Assembly: GCA_943736015.1 (NCBI GenBank)
Contig: OX031065.1
Span: 1,681,501 to 1,745,500 of the forward strand
Source: Tridacna crocea
Taxonomy: Eukaryota > Mollusca > Bivalvia > Cardiida > Cardiidae
DNA length: 64,000 nucleotides
Direction of reading: 5' to 3'
A model generated the notes under the pieces. The model saw nothing but the letters and a program-made list of their open reading frames with translations. It was not told the DNA's origin and made no database searches. Made by a program: the position numbers and the translations under genes. Positions 19,560-31,395 of the stretch are shown one piece after another (position 1 is the first letter of the stretch; each line of letters starts with the position of its first letter).

Positions 19560-21400
19560 TTCCTGCAGGAAGGGAGATAACCGTTCTCTCAAGTCAGATG
19601 CTGATTGTTATTTCCCCTGATATGTGAACTAGACTTATGGATATGAACAATTGATCATTGGAGAAATCTTGGCCTGTCTTCAACTGTTCCTAGTTGTGTT
19701 GTCAGTATCATCACACTGGAGAGACCTTACAAACTTGCTCCTGGTCATTGTTACTGTCCCTGTCAATTTTATGTACCCGCTCGAGTAAAGAACATTGCTG
19801 CACCCACAAGATTACACAAATAAGCAGAAAAACATATTTCTATAACAACCAGATGGGTAGATGTGCTGTAGATGGTTGTCGCATGGAATGTCTGGGATGT
19901 CAGTGCATATTTCTGTATTGTTCCTTTGGTGGTTTGTTATTTGTTAACACCTTTGTTACTCTGTGATAAATGACTCGACAGCCTCGTTATCATCCGCGTG
20001 TCCTTCGCATTTTATACTTGATTGTGTTTAACCCAATTTTCTGCTGGATGCGCGCAAGCTTTTATGAACCTTTAGAGGATAATTTCATGCGTCAGATATT
20101 TTCCATTGTCAAAGACAGATCATTTCAAATTTCCAAGTCTCAAAACCCAGGCTCAGGGATCAAATGAGAAGCATGCCGAGTTGTCAAGTTTTGTCAAATA
20201 ATCCATGGACAAAAATTTCTTTCTCATTTTTCCGGCCAATTTTGATGTTTGTTATCCACTGTTCAATCGAAGATTGTGATTAATAATAGTCAAAAAACCA
20301 AGAATTCAAGGTTAGGCACCAAGCGAGTTCAAGAACTGACTACAATCGATTCCGGGTTTTCAGAAGCCAAAACCAAATAACTTTTGACTATAGTCGATCA
20401 TCGGCCCACCACTATGTGATAGCTATAAGGACTTCCCGCAATGAGCAGGTCCCGATGGCTCAGTTCCCGATGATTCAGTCACAATATCTCAGATATAAAG
20501 TTGCACTTTATCGATGTAGTATTGAGTAACATTCCCGAATACCAATGTTAAGATTAGATTCTAACGCATACAATCAATAATAATATTCACAAAATACGAG
20601 AATACCTAACTTCACTTTTCTTTTCTGACATTGTTTTCTATCTAAACCAGACATGAGATTTTTCTGGTGTTTGGAAGATTTCAGATTTTTCGGACAGCTG
20701 ACAGGGCTATTGTGATTTGTGCAGATCTGATAAAATTTTGGGATGGAGGGGGTAAAATGATCGGATTTGAGCTTTACCTCTTGCGCTTTGGTAAAAACAC
20801 ACAGCTTTTGCATTATCTCCCGCTAGATGGCATTCTACAAATACACATCTATCTAATTTGGGCATTCTGGATACATAAGAGGACTAATTTTTCAAAACGA
20901 CAATCATTACTTTGAATTTCAAAATAAAATAAATGTTTACTCAGTAAAATGCTACCTGGTGCAATTTATTCAGTTATGATCAGCTAGCAGGTAACCTATG
21001 CACAGGCCATTTATTAAAACAGTCCCTACAGGTCTGGATTTAGCTCAGGAATAAACCCTACTTTTTCCAAGTATCAGGAAATGGGAGATGTGTCATATAA
21101 GACAGGTTGAATCTTTGAAAAATATGACATGCCCAGACGACAGCTTTTGTGTATAAAAAGTACATCCATTGAGGCGCGCTCCTCCAAAACTGGAGAACTT
21201 TTCCTACAAAATGGCGGCCTCCAGGTTTGCAGAAAGTGGAAAAGACAATCCATTATCAGATTTTTTCCTTTGGTCCTCAGTCTCATGACTGGCAAACAGA
21301 ATTTAATCTCAGTGGTATCAATTTTTGAAATTCTAATCTGCAGATGTTTGAACTTGAAAGAGTCTTAAATTTATGGTTTAGTGAAAGTAACCCAGTCTCT
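19560..21400. other. Intron 1 stretch with little recognisable structure
   Basis: No exon found. A segment at about 20815-21000 (GATGGCATTCTACAAATACA, ACTCAGTAAAATGCTACCTG) recurs at 49430-49800, and GGTTGAATCTTTGAAAAATA near 21105 recurs at 49930-50070 and 50710, so this is another dispersed repeat. The remainder looks unique. Confidence 0.5.
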
Positions 21401-21422
21401 GACCAGCTAATCCACTATTGGT

Positions 21423-21649
21423 TTAACCCATTACCACACAATCCCTACTTTTGATGACCCTGAGAAAGAAGCCTTTAGAAAACATTGTGGGAAAAGGAGA
21501 AAATGCTGGTAACCAGCATTTCCTCCTTTTCCCACAATGTTTTCTACCCTTCACAAAACAAATTTCAAATTTTCAGTCACTTTTATTTTGTTGTTTGCAA
21601 ATGCTTTCGATTTTGACATTTGACATTCTGTCATTTGGTAATGAGTTAA
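21423..21649 (+). mobile_element. Family A MITE, complete
   Basis: TTAACCCATTACCACACAAT to GTCATTTGGTAATGAGTTAA; single unpaired change in one arm (TTTCCTCC). Confidence 0.9.
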
Positions 21650-22191
21650 GTCAATCAGAAATTCTATGCAAATTGGACAAAAATGTTATTTTAGAACAGT
21701 TGTAAGGTACAGACCCAGTTTAAAAACACCTACAGAGTTATTTCTGATAATGAAAAAGCTCGACTAAATTACAGGTGTAAGGTAAAAAGACATTTTCAAA
21801 ATATTTTTTAGAAAAAAACCTGCTACAGTGTTCTGCCAAGGATTTTAAAAAGTAGACACAAATGTCTTGCTCATCCAGAAAAGAGACATTTTTAAAAATT
21901 CTGGGACCAAATTTAGTACTGAATTGGTTTAAAAAGTAAGAAATTAAAAAAAACAAGACGCCTCATACCCGTATTTGTAATTGCCATGTTCTCTTTCACT
22001 AGCCAAAATGTGGATTTAAATGGAACTAACGCGGCTGATTTTCACTGAGGCTTTCCCTACTGTACAGATTTCTTTAAAATCCCCTGATTTATTCATTCAC
22101 ATTGTTTTTCTTCTCTTTCTGGTACTTATATATCTTATCATCGTTGGCTACCTTAGTTTTATCACCTCGGTCTTCAAATGTTTGAACTCAT

Positions 22192-22399
22192 TACCAGTCA
22201 ACAAAATTTTAGACTTACCAAAATTAAAAGCTTTTGCAGACAACAAATTTTATGTGGAACTTGTCTATGGAAGGGAAGAAAACCTTTTTGGAAGAGAAGA
22301 AAATTCTGGTAACCAGCTTTTTCTCCTTTTCCCACAATGTTTTCAGATGCAATTATTCTCAAGGTCATCAAAACCTGTGATTATGTGGTAAAGGACTAA
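22192..22399 (-). mobile_element. Family A MITE, old
   Basis: Ends decayed to TTGAACTCATTACCAG and GTGGTAAAGGACTAA; palindrome loop AATTCTGGTAACCAGCTT partly unpaired. Confidence 0.7.
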
Positions 22400-22432
22400 A
22401 GTGTTTATGACCCCAAAAAATTGAGTTGGCCA

Positions 22433-22613
22433 CATTTAAAACATTTTGCACATGTCAAATTCAATAAGACGATATCTGTCTTCGAAAGGGAGGATATCAT
22501 TGTGGGAAAAGGATAAAGAATTAGTTTTCACTATTTTCATTTTTCCACAATGTTGTCATAAAGCTTCCTTCCACAAGACTGTTATGACCGAAGATTGTGT
22601 GGCAAAGTTTTAA
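22433..22613 (-). mobile_element. Family A MITE, very old
   Basis: CATTGTGGGAAAAGGA and TTTCCACAATG arms remain and the end reads GATTGTGTGGCAAAGTTTTAA; the loop is lost. Confidence 0.55.
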
Positions 22614-23082
22614 GCCTTTAACATACAATCCCGACCCTGAAGAAGAAAAGGTCTATAACATTGTCAGTGTTCCCACTCATGCAAATTATTGCGTAAACCA
22701 CATTACAGGAATAAAATTTACGTAACATGGGAGACCTCACATAAGAGAATACATGGGCAGGAAAGACCATTATCCACTTATCTTGCATAATGACAAGTTT
22801 TTTTATTATACTGCAAAGAAATTTCCTGTGATCTGATTGGTTAACATGCCGGGAACATATATATCATGTACGCTGGCAAAAACCATGTAGAGCCAGTTTC
22901 CCTTTTATGTGCCTGGTAAACAGCACTACACGTGCAACACAACATCGAAAATGGCGGCGTCAAATGATCACCAGACTGCACATTTATGCACCAAACTGCA
23001 CGTTTTAGTGACGTCGGTTTCCAGTGACGTCAGTTTTCATTGAATTGGGGCACTCAGAAGGGAATTTCTATTTTGTCAGCAT

Positions 23083-23275
23083 ACTGGATTCCATCTTCGC
23101 AAGCCAAGGCTGACAATTCACTAAGCTACTCTACCCTTGGAGGATCAAGCTTGATTTTTACATTCACCCGATACGCTTTTTCATTGGATGCAGCCAGCTC
23201 TAGCTGCAACGAATGAAATCGCTCATAGCATTTCATCTTTGATGAAAATAGAACGAGGTCGCTACCTTACAAATA
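23083..23275 (-). repeat. Dispersed repeat J, inverted copy of 50483-50662
   Basis: Shares AGCTCTAGCTGCAACGAATG, TAGCATTTCATCTTTGATGA and AAGCCAAGGCTGACAATTCA with the reverse complement of 50483-50662. Confidence 0.7.
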
Positions 23276-23368
23276 GGAGGTAAAACATGGAAACCCACAT
23301 GGATGTCTGCTTATCGCTTCATGTGTATTCTTAAGCAGTTTGTAAAACGATATTTCATTTGCTTTTAG

Positions 23369-23452
23369 AAATATGATGTAAAGGGGGGTAATAACCAGCA
23401 TCCAATAGAGGGTGCATTGCAGGAATCTCGAAATCAGGCTCAATCAGCCAAG
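23369..23452 (+). CDS. Gene 3 exon 2 (28 codons, phase 0-0)
   Basis: Acceptor ATTTGCTTTTAG ends at 23368 and donor GCCAAG|GTAAGA follows 23452. The 84-bp exon encodes a polar peptide starting KYDVKGGNNQHPIEGALQES, compatible with a disordered cytosolic tail. Both splice sites are good and the frame continues exon 1 without a stop. A large perfect fold-back sits 125 bases downstream in the next intron. Confidence 0.6.
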
Positions 23453-23576
23453 GTAAGATCCACATAGTGATTGTAAACTTGGCTCGCGAAGATGAATGGA
23501 TCTGTGAAATTATAGAACAGGAAAATTTCGCTTAACGCGCTTTGAAAGGGTAAAACTTTGCAGTATAATACGTTGT

Positions 23577-23710
23577 ACGGTCAGGTGGCAGGGGACTTGG
23601 AAACTTGTTCATGGCTGTGTCGAATCATGTCGCCACCTCGCCTTCGGGTTGGGGTGACATGATTCGCCACAGCCGTGAACAAGTTTCCAAGTCCGCTGCC
23701 ACCTGACCGT
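23577..23710. repeat. Large fold-back palindrome (about 60-bp arms)
   Basis: Left ACGGTCAGGTGGCAGGGGAC is inverted as GTCCGCTGCCACCTGACCGT at the right end; the arms continue through ACTTGGAAACTTGTTCA and CATGATTCG to a loop near CTCGCCTTCGGGTTGG. No flanking TTAA. Confidence 0.85.
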
Positions 23711-23920
23711 CGAGGCCATTCTAATGAATACCCATAGCATAGGGTTTGGAAGAGATACTGTATAACACATTTAGAATACCATCACTCCCTATTATCTGCA
23801 GCTCTGAATGTTTTTTTATTCTTTCAAAGAAAAATCCTGTCATTTCAGTTATGTCTGATTGTTCATGTGCAAATACTTTCTACCTGGACAAGTCTTAAAT
23901 CTTATTGTCCGCAAAAGCCT

Positions 23921-24129
23921 TTAATGCATTACCACACAATCCCAACTTTTAAAGACCCTAAGAAAAGAAGCCTTTTGAAACCATTGTGGAAAAAGGAGAA
24001 AATGTTGGTAACCAGCATTTTCTCCTTTTTCCACAATGTTTTCTACCTTACCCAAATCAAATTTCAATTTTTGATTCACATTTATTTTGTCGTCTGCGAA
24101 ATGTTCTTTGTCATTTGGTAAAGAGTTAA
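23921..24129 (+). mobile_element. Family A MITE, right half shortened
   Basis: TTAATGCATTACCACACAAT to GTCATTTGGTAAAGAGTTAA, 209 bp; outer arms changed together (GTGGAAAAAGG with CCTTTTTCCAC). Confidence 0.88.
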
Positions 24130-24510
24130 AATGTAAATGAAGTCCTGTCTAATTGTGTGCTGTCAAAGAGGAATGAACTACAGATTAGATACCATCATTC
24201 ACTTGACCCTTCTCCAAGAAATCCCATATTTTTAAGAACCTCTTCAGTGTTTCTTTTACATTTCAAGATGAATGAGTCCTTTACCACTGAATTCATAAAA
24301 TTAATGAGTCCCAGTATGTAAAAATTAAATAATTTCAAAAATTTTATGAGTCCCTGGCAATTTTTATGAGTCCAGGACTCGGGACTCACAGGTAAAAAAA
24401 TCACTGCCTCTAACTTTTATTTGGAACACTTCCAGTACGTCATCTTGAAATGTTAAACATTGAGGAATCTTTATAGGCCTAGAAGCAAGGGGTATAAAAT
24501 GTATTGAGAT

Positions 24511-24731
24511 GTAACTCTTTACCAAATTGTAGACTATTCCAAAGTGAAAGCATTCACAAACAACAAAATAAGCATGGATCAAAAATTGAAATTTGATTTA
24601 AGAAGGGTAGAGAACATTGTAAGAAAAGGAGAAAATGCTGGTTACCAGCATTTTCAGCTTTTCCTACAATGTTTTCAAAAGGCTTCTTTCTCAGTGTCGT
24701 TATAAGTCAGGATTGTGTGGTAAAGAGTTAA
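24511..24731 (-). mobile_element. Family A MITE
   Basis: GTAACTCTTTACCAAATTG to GATTGTGTGGTAAAGAGTTAA; arms GTAAGAAAAGGAG and CTTTTCCTAC are imperfect. Confidence 0.83.
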
Positions 24732-24784
24732 ATCACTTCTTTTGGAAGTATGGAAATTAATTGTGAGGATGACAGTCTTGTTAT

Positions 24785-24860
24785 TATACTTTCCACTACA
24801 AAGTGGAGGGGATATACTGGAATCACCATGGCTTTCTGTCTTTCTGTCCATCCATATGTC
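24785..24860 (+). repeat. Family H left end (CCACT...AGTGG hairpin)
   Basis: CTTTCCACTACAAAGTGGAG hairpin followed by GGATATACTGGAATCACC, the start shared with elements at 32538, 45600 and 51160. It abuts repeat I. Confidence 0.6.
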
Positions 24861-25640
24861 TGTATATACAAATTTGTTGAGTGAAGTACTCCAACAGTTT
24901 TTGTGATATTTGTTGAAGACAATACCACTATGAGGTCAGTATTGAATTTTGAAGAGCATGGATTGTTTTTTGTGCAAAGCCGAAGGAAATAAACCCAATT
25001 AAACTCATTTTTTTTCAGCCAAATGAGTTTTTCAGTAGCACTTAGATATATAATTGGAAATGGCATGTTAATAAGGCCATCGATCGTGGAAATACTAATT
25101 TTTTTATCAAAAATAGCTTCACTCCCCCATAGCCTTCTATTGGTGCAATGATACAAAATTTTTCTACGGATCGCTTGGTCCTGGGCTTTTTTGTTCCAAA
25201 TCCAATTTGTCCCATGGCTTGTTCATCTCATGATTGGGCGCTACTCCAGATGATTGAGCCTATTTATAGGTTGAAATAATTGATTGTAATGTTGGTAATT
25301 AAATGTTAACGGCAAAAAATATTTCCAATTCATAGTTTTCAGGTACAAACTGAATTATATTTGTTTATTCACATGGTTTCTCTCAATATTCACCATGCAT
25401 CATACTGTCAAGGGATGTTATTCCTGACTCTTAATGATCAAAGGGAGACCACCAATATACAAATAATCCTGACTTTTTCATGAGCACTTTCACTTCAACT
25501 AAAAGGCATTCATTTACTTACTTTGTTGACCTTCAAACAATATTTGAATAATATTTCTCTTTTTCTTTCAAATTGTTATTTCCACGCAACAGCTTCCTCG
25601 ACAAATACCACTTCAGCATTCTCAATGCTTTGATTCAGGT
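24855..25640 (-). repeat. Dispersed repeat I, second copy, inverted
   Basis: Reverse complement of 14222-15010. An open minus frame (24728-25156) and a plus frame in the other copy give similar peptides around YFLRLCTK and SSKF, but no known protein family is apparent. Confidence 0.7.
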
Positions 25641-27160
25641 ACTAAATGTAAATTTACACATGGTGTTTCTATATTCCGGTATATGAAGTTGTGCATTTGC
25701 AATTTCCATGATCCTGCTGTGATTTTTTTGCAACATTATCTCCCACTGAACTTTTTTCAACTCTTACTTTAGTACTAAACCCTTCTGCATTTTGTGACAT
25801 AGACCTGTTTTGTGACAAGAAGCTTACGGTTGCAGGGTGTGATCACGTTTATTTGTACGGTCAGTCCAAGTGTTTGTCACCTGCAGCAAAATGAATTTCA
25901 AAACTATGTAAAAAGTAAACGAAACATAAAACAACTTGGCAACTTTTTACATAGATTTGAAATTAATTTTCTATCAATTAGCCCAGGTAGCTCTGACTAG
26001 TCAGAGGTATACAAGATGGAGACTGGGAGTTAACTGGTTTTTTCCCCCTGACTTGGCCAAAATCTTTCCGAGGACTGATAAAGAGGACTCATTTCCTTCT
26101 CACTGCTGATCATTGTTTGATGATGGTTATATGGGAAAGCAGCCAGTGGCTTGAATTTAATTGTGTGCTGAGCACTGGTAAGAGAAATTGCAGGTAAGCA
26201 TGGATAGGTGCACCAGCCTCTGCTATATAACTGAAATATTATTGAAAACTGCGGTAAGTTCTACTTTTTGAGGATGTTCAAGAGAGCTTTAGAGGTCAGA
26301 ATTTAGAGAAACAAGGAGTGACACTACACTCCATTACATTTTATCCAGAGGTTTCATTAGTGGGCTTCTGGAAATTTTTGTGGTATTATGGAAAAATTTG
26401 TTTGATGGCAATGAATTAGTTGATCAGCACAAATGTTTTCTCTGAGCTGTATTTATAAACAATTTACATCTGCATTCTGGGGTTATGATCAAATCTGTCT
26501 CTGACAGAATGTGTCTGGAAGGTTTTGCTCTATTTGTACAGAAAATTACATACTTTGATTGTAGAGTCTCAGTTGTTAGATATGTCATGCAACATGCAAA
26601 AAAGGGGCATTTGGACATTTGCGTAATGTGTTGTCTTGGATCAGCATGCGCAATCCTTACAGACTAATCCGAGATGGCACCTTTTGACGATATTAGAGTA
26701 GACTTGGGCAAAACTGAAAATTACATGAAAACGGAAAGTTCTGTTTTGGATTAGCCTGCGTGAAGTGCGCATACTGATCTGAGACAACACCTTACACAAA
26801 TGTCCGAATGTTGCAAGCCATAATGTTTTCCCCAAAATCATTTCCATTTTTAGCTCATATGGGCAAAGTCCAATAAGCTTAATGTATTGCCATGTATCTA
26901 TTGTGGGTTTTCTCGCAAACTACCCATCTAATTTTGTCCTGATTTCATAGATGCTGCCATGACCTTCCTCAGACTTTTTTTGAGGAGTTCGATTCTGGTA
27001 AGAACTCTTGTTGCCAGGGCTTCATAAGTCAAAAACAGAAAACCTTTAAAACTTCTTGTTAGCTTGGCTGTTTTTTTTAAAGAAAACAGAGAGCTACTGG
27101 CAAAGCCTTGAGGTTGTAACCTGCGTCATTGTCATTGTTAAAAAAATTTGCAATTTCATT
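25641..27160. other. Intron 2 stretch: repeat remnants
   Basis: Contains an H-type tail (GTGACAAGAAGCTTACGG near 25815), a SINE body remnant at about 26100-26260 (GGGAAAGCAGCCAGTGGCTT, GATAGGTGCACCAG), and a weak E-like palindrome (ATTAGCCTGCGTGAAGTGCG, near 26750). No exon found. Confidence 0.5.
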
Positions 27161-27162
27161 TT

Positions 27163-29835
27163 TTAGCTCACCTGAGCACAATGTGCTCAAGGGGAGCTTT
27201 TAGGATCACCCGGTGTCCGTCGTGCGTCGTCCGTCGTGCGTCGTCAACAATTCTTTAAACATCAACTCCTCCTAAACCTCTGAGCGGATTTGGACCAAAC
27301 TTGGCAGGAATGTTCCTTGGGAGGTCCTCTTTAAAAATTGTTCACAGAATTTGATTCCATCAAAAACTCTGGTTGCCATGGCAACCAAATGGAATTTTTT
27401 AGCAAATTCTTTAAAAATCTTCTCCTCTGAAACCGCTGGTCGGATTTTGAAATTATTTCACAAATATGTTCCTTGGGTGACCCCTTTCAAAAATTGTTCG
27501 TGAAATTTTGATTCGTCAAAAAATGTGGCTCTGGTGAATGGGGGCTTCTTGCACTATACAGAAATGAAGGAATTCTTAAAAAATCTTCTCCTCTGAAACC
27601 GCTAGTCGGATTTTGAAATAATTTCACACATATGTTCCTTGGATGACCCTTTTCAAAAATTGTTCGCGAAATTTTGATTGGTCAAGAAACATGGCTCTGG
27701 TGAATGGGGGCTTCTTGCACTGTACAACAATGAAGGAATTCTCAAAAAATCTTCTTCTCTGAAACTGCTGGTCAGATTTTGAAATAATTTCACAGAGTTA
27801 TTCTTGGGGTGACCCTTTTAAAAAACTGTTCGCCAAATTTTGATTGGTCAAGAAACATGGCTCTGGTGAATGGGGGCTTCTTGCACTATACAGAAATGAA
27901 GAAATTCTTAAAAATTCTTCTTCTCTGAAACAGCTGGTTAGATTTTGAAATAATTTCACAGACTTGTTCCTTGGGTTACCCTTTTCAAAAGTTGTTCGCG
28001 AAATTTTGATTGGTCAAGAAACATGGCTCTGGTGAATGGGGGCTACTTGCACTATACAGAAATGAAGAAATTCTTAAAAATTCTTCTTCTCTGAAACCGC
28101 TGGCCAGATTTTGAAATAATTTCACAGAGATATTCCTTGGGTGACCCTTTTCTAAAATTGTTCGCGAAATTTTGATTGGCCGAGAAACATGGCTCTAGTG
28201 AATGGGGGGCTACTTGCACTATATGGAAATGAAGAAATTCTTGAAAATTCTTCTTCTCTGAAACCCGTGGTCAGATTTTAAAATAATCTGACAGAGATGT
28301 TCCTTGGGTGACCCTTTCCAAATGCTGTACATATAATTTTGATCCGTCAAGAAACATGGCTCTTGTGAATGGGGGCTACTTGCACTATACGGACATGCAG
28401 GGTTTTCATTTTGAAATTAAACAACAGATCGATCGACAAAAACAACAGGCAGGGGGTCAAGGGGGCCGCCTAGGCCCCCTTGTGGGTCCAGGGCAACGCC
28501 CTGGTAGGGGGACCAGGGGGGCAAAGCCCCCCGTCCGAAAACGATTCTGAGCTTTTTTAAACCTATTTTGTGAGGTCTCCTTGATGGTAAATCTGTTTTT
28601 TTTTTTTCCTCTATCATTATGTCAGCAGTCATGAGTTTGCTCTTAAAACATTATTTGGATCTCACTTGTACATATACAGTATGTATGTGAGGTCCGAATA
28701 CTGGTTTGAGAAAAATACACGTATAAAATATGAAAACAAATGTTAACATGTCTTACTTCACAGCCAATTAAGAGTAAGGCATACACAAACCTATTTGATT
28801 TTTTACAAAAAGCAAAGGAGATAGGACATTTCATTTTTATTATTTAAATTTACTTTCTAAGTCTTAAATTTAACCCAATTCACCTTAAAACTTTTAACAA
28901 ATTAAATAATCTTTCATATATCTCAGATCAATGCATTCGCTTTTATGGTAAATATCCGAAGACAAAAATAATATGAAACATAAAGTATGTATTGTCGATG
29001 TACAAGAGTTCGACGACAACTCGCTTTTCGGGATTAAAATTGCAAAACGGTCTGTAAAAAACTGAGTCACGCACTTTAATTTTATGTCAACTTTACTAAC
29101 CGGCGTCATCGTCTAATTTGGCGTTTTTAAAACCAAAATCAAATAAACAGCAATTTGCGGACTTCTTTCTCTTTGCTTAGGCGTCCATGATTACCAAATG
29201 GAGATATTGGAGCAACGTATCGAGGCCTACGAATGGATAATTGTATGCAAGCATTCAATGAATGACCGCGTAACATTCATAAACTAACTGTTTCTGGTTT
29301 CGCGGTAAAATTGAACCGGTGTCGCAGTACAGTTACCAAGGCGTGAAATATTTTCGGTATAAACAGAGCGATCGATTTTTCAAAGATCCAGCAAAAAACA
29401 ACCGATTAAAAGCCGATTTCAACCGATGTTTTTGATCGGCAATCGGCTTTAAATGAAAACCCTGGACATGATGAAATTCTTTAAAATTCTCTTTCTCTGA
29501 AACCCCTGGTCAGATTTTGAAATAATTTCAGAGAGATGTTCCTTGGGTGACCCTTTTCAAAACTTGTTCATAAATTTTGATCCATCAAGAAACATGGCTC
29601 TCGTGGATGGGGGCTACTTGCTCTAATACAGAAATGAAGAATTCTTAAAAATTCTTCTTTTTGAAACAGATGGTCAGATTTCGAAATGACTTTTACAGGT
29701 GACCTTTTGAAAATTGCTTGGCAAAATTATAAATTTGGTTCCAATGTTTCAATACCTCAAAAAAAAAAATAGACTATGGTCATCTCAAAAATTTAGGTGA
29801 GCGATCCAGGGCCATCTTGGCCCTCTTGTTTTATA
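27163..29835 (+). mobile_element. Pearl-like element: hairpin ends with a tandem core of about eight 160-bp units
   Basis: Left hairpin TTAGCTCACCTGAGCACAAT; right end GGTGAGCGATCCAGGGCCAT with a GGGCCATCTTGGCCC hairpin. Core landmarks GTTCCTTGGGTGACCCTTTT, AAATTTTGATTGGTCAAGAA and ATGGGGGCTACTTGCACTAT recur at roughly 157-170 bp spacing. Interrupted by 28398-29464. The family name is from general resemblance to bivalve tandem-core (pearl) elements. Confidence 0.75.
28398..29464. mobile_element. hAT-like non-autonomous transposon inserted in the tandem core
   Basis: Ends CAGGGTTTTCATTT and AAATGAAAACCCTG are exact inverse repeats; GACATG flanks both sides. CAGGG termini are typical of hAT elements, although the visible duplication is shorter than the usual 8 bp. 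The interior has a GC-rich hairpin region (28445-28540). No transposase frame is recognisable. Confidence 0.7.
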
Positions 29836-30050
29836 ACATCACTGTTAATACTGGAGAGATTTCCTTCAAATTTGAAGAAGTTGTTCATTGTCAAAAAGGA
29901 GAACCCATACCATAAGGACAGGTAACCAAAACAGAATTTTTGTCACTGATCAATATGTCATCTTTTCAACCTTGAACTTTCAATGAAAATCGAGAATCTG
30001 CAGCTAAGCATTAATGCTCCCATGAGGTGCTCTTGTTTGTTAGTAAAAGG

Positions 30051-30284
30051 TTAACTCTTTACCATACAATGCCAACTTTTAACTTTAACTTTTAACGCCC
30101 CCGGGAAAGAAGTCTCTGGAAAACATTGTGAGAAAATGCTGGTAACCAGCATTTTTCCCTTTTCCTACAATGTTTTCTACTCTATCAAAGAAAAATGTTT
30201 CCATTTTAGCCACGCTGAAATTGTCGTCTGCTAATTTTTTCAAATTGGACAAGGCTGAAACTTGGTCAAATGGTAAAGGATTAA
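30051..30284 (+). mobile_element. Family A MITE
   Basis: TTAACTCTTTACCATACAAT to GTCAAATGGTAAAGGATTAA; contains a 10-bp echo (AACTTTTAACTTTAACTTTT) in the left arm and a shortened palindrome. Confidence 0.85.
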
Positions 30285-30304
30285 CAGCTGTATAGTTGTA
30301 GTCT

Positions 30305-30533
30305 TTAACCCATTACCAGATGTCAATATTTTAGACTGGTCCAGATTCAAAGCATCTGCAGACGACAAAATAAGAGTGACTGAAAATTTGAAATTTGTTT
30401 TGTGAAGGGTAGAAAACATTGTGGGAAAAGGAGAAAATGCTGGTTACCAGCATTTTCTCCTTTTCCCACAATGTTTTCTAAAGGCTTCTTTCTCAGGGGT
30501 GTCAAAAGTAGGGATTGTGTGGTAAAGGGTTAA
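30305..30533 (-). mobile_element. Family A MITE, 229 bp, perfect palindrome
   Basis: TTAACCCATTACCAGATGTC to GATTGTGTGGTAAAGGGTTAA, 20 bases from the previous copy and in opposite orientation. Confidence 0.92.
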
Positions 30534-30875
30534 AATAGTTGTAAGTAGCAATGTCTCCTTTTCCTACAATGCTTTCAACCATTTCGATGAAATCTAATTA
30601 TTTGAGCAATATCTAAGCCTAACATTTTGTATTCAGGTAAAGGGCGGAGACTGAAATAAACAGACAAAATTAATGATTTATTTTCAGTCCTGAAGAGTTG
30701 AGGGATTAAGTGTTCCTCAGTGAGCTCATAGTGTCGGTGAAAAAAGGAGATAATTCCTGAATTGTGACTCGGGTTATTTCAATTCTGTTCTGCATGTTTT
30801 TGTAGCCTAGGACATTTATAGAATGAATGTGTTGTTAGCATCGTAGGGTTTTTGTGAAGAGTTTGCCTAAAACAA

Positions 30876-31237
30876 TTCAACCCCATTACCAAAGAATTGG
30901 ATCTATTATCATCGAAAGGGTTAAAAGTATCGTAGGAAAAGAGGATATTATTGCTTACAACTTATATTATCAATCACTATTTTTGACGACCCTGAGAAAT
31001 ATTATTGCTTACAACTTATATTATCAATCACTATTTTTGACGACCCTGAGAAAGATGCCTTTACAAACCATCTTGGGAAAAGGAGAAAATGCTGGTAAGC
31101 AGCATTTTCTCCTTTTCCCTACAATGTTTTCTACCCTACACAAAACAAATTTCAAATTTTCATTCCTTATTATGTTGTTGTCCGTAAATGCTTTCGATTT
31201 GGACAAACCTAAAATTTGTTGTTTGGTAATGAGTTAA
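30876..31237 (+). mobile_element. Family A MITE with internal 54-bp tandem duplication
   Basis: Units 30945-30998 and 30999-31052 are identical and include left-arm sequence (TTTTTGACGACCCTGAGAA). Right end GTTTGGTAATGAGTTAA is intact. Confidence 0.8.
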
Positions 31238-31254
31238 GGTTTTTTGTACACTAT

Positions 31255-31395
31255 CTGCCTAGTCATCGTGGCACAACTGGTAGCATACAGGACTTTAGAA
31301 TTGTGGATGGCTGGTTTGAGTTACTACCTCAACTAATTTCTCTTGGAGGATTGACAATAGTTATTGTTACAGGATTCCTTCTGCTCTCATTAATT
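31255..31395 (+). repeat. SINE fragment
   Basis: GGCACAACTGGTAGCATACAGGAC and TTGTTACAGGATTCCTTCTG match the order of tRNA-like head and body in the SINEs at 35049 and 45780; the head has lost its B box. Confidence 0.45.

Noticed and set aside
28308-28550. 80-codon frame rich in G, P and Q
   Set aside because: Crosses from the tandem core into the hAT-like insertion, so the frame is a by-product of the insertion.
29181-29248. Exon-like segment after a strong acceptor (TTTCTCTTTGCTTAG) encoding a helical peptide (VHDYQMEILEQRIEAY)
   Set aside because: It lies inside the hAT-like insertion, its phases (1 to 0) do not fit gene 3, and the phase-0 reading hits a stop.
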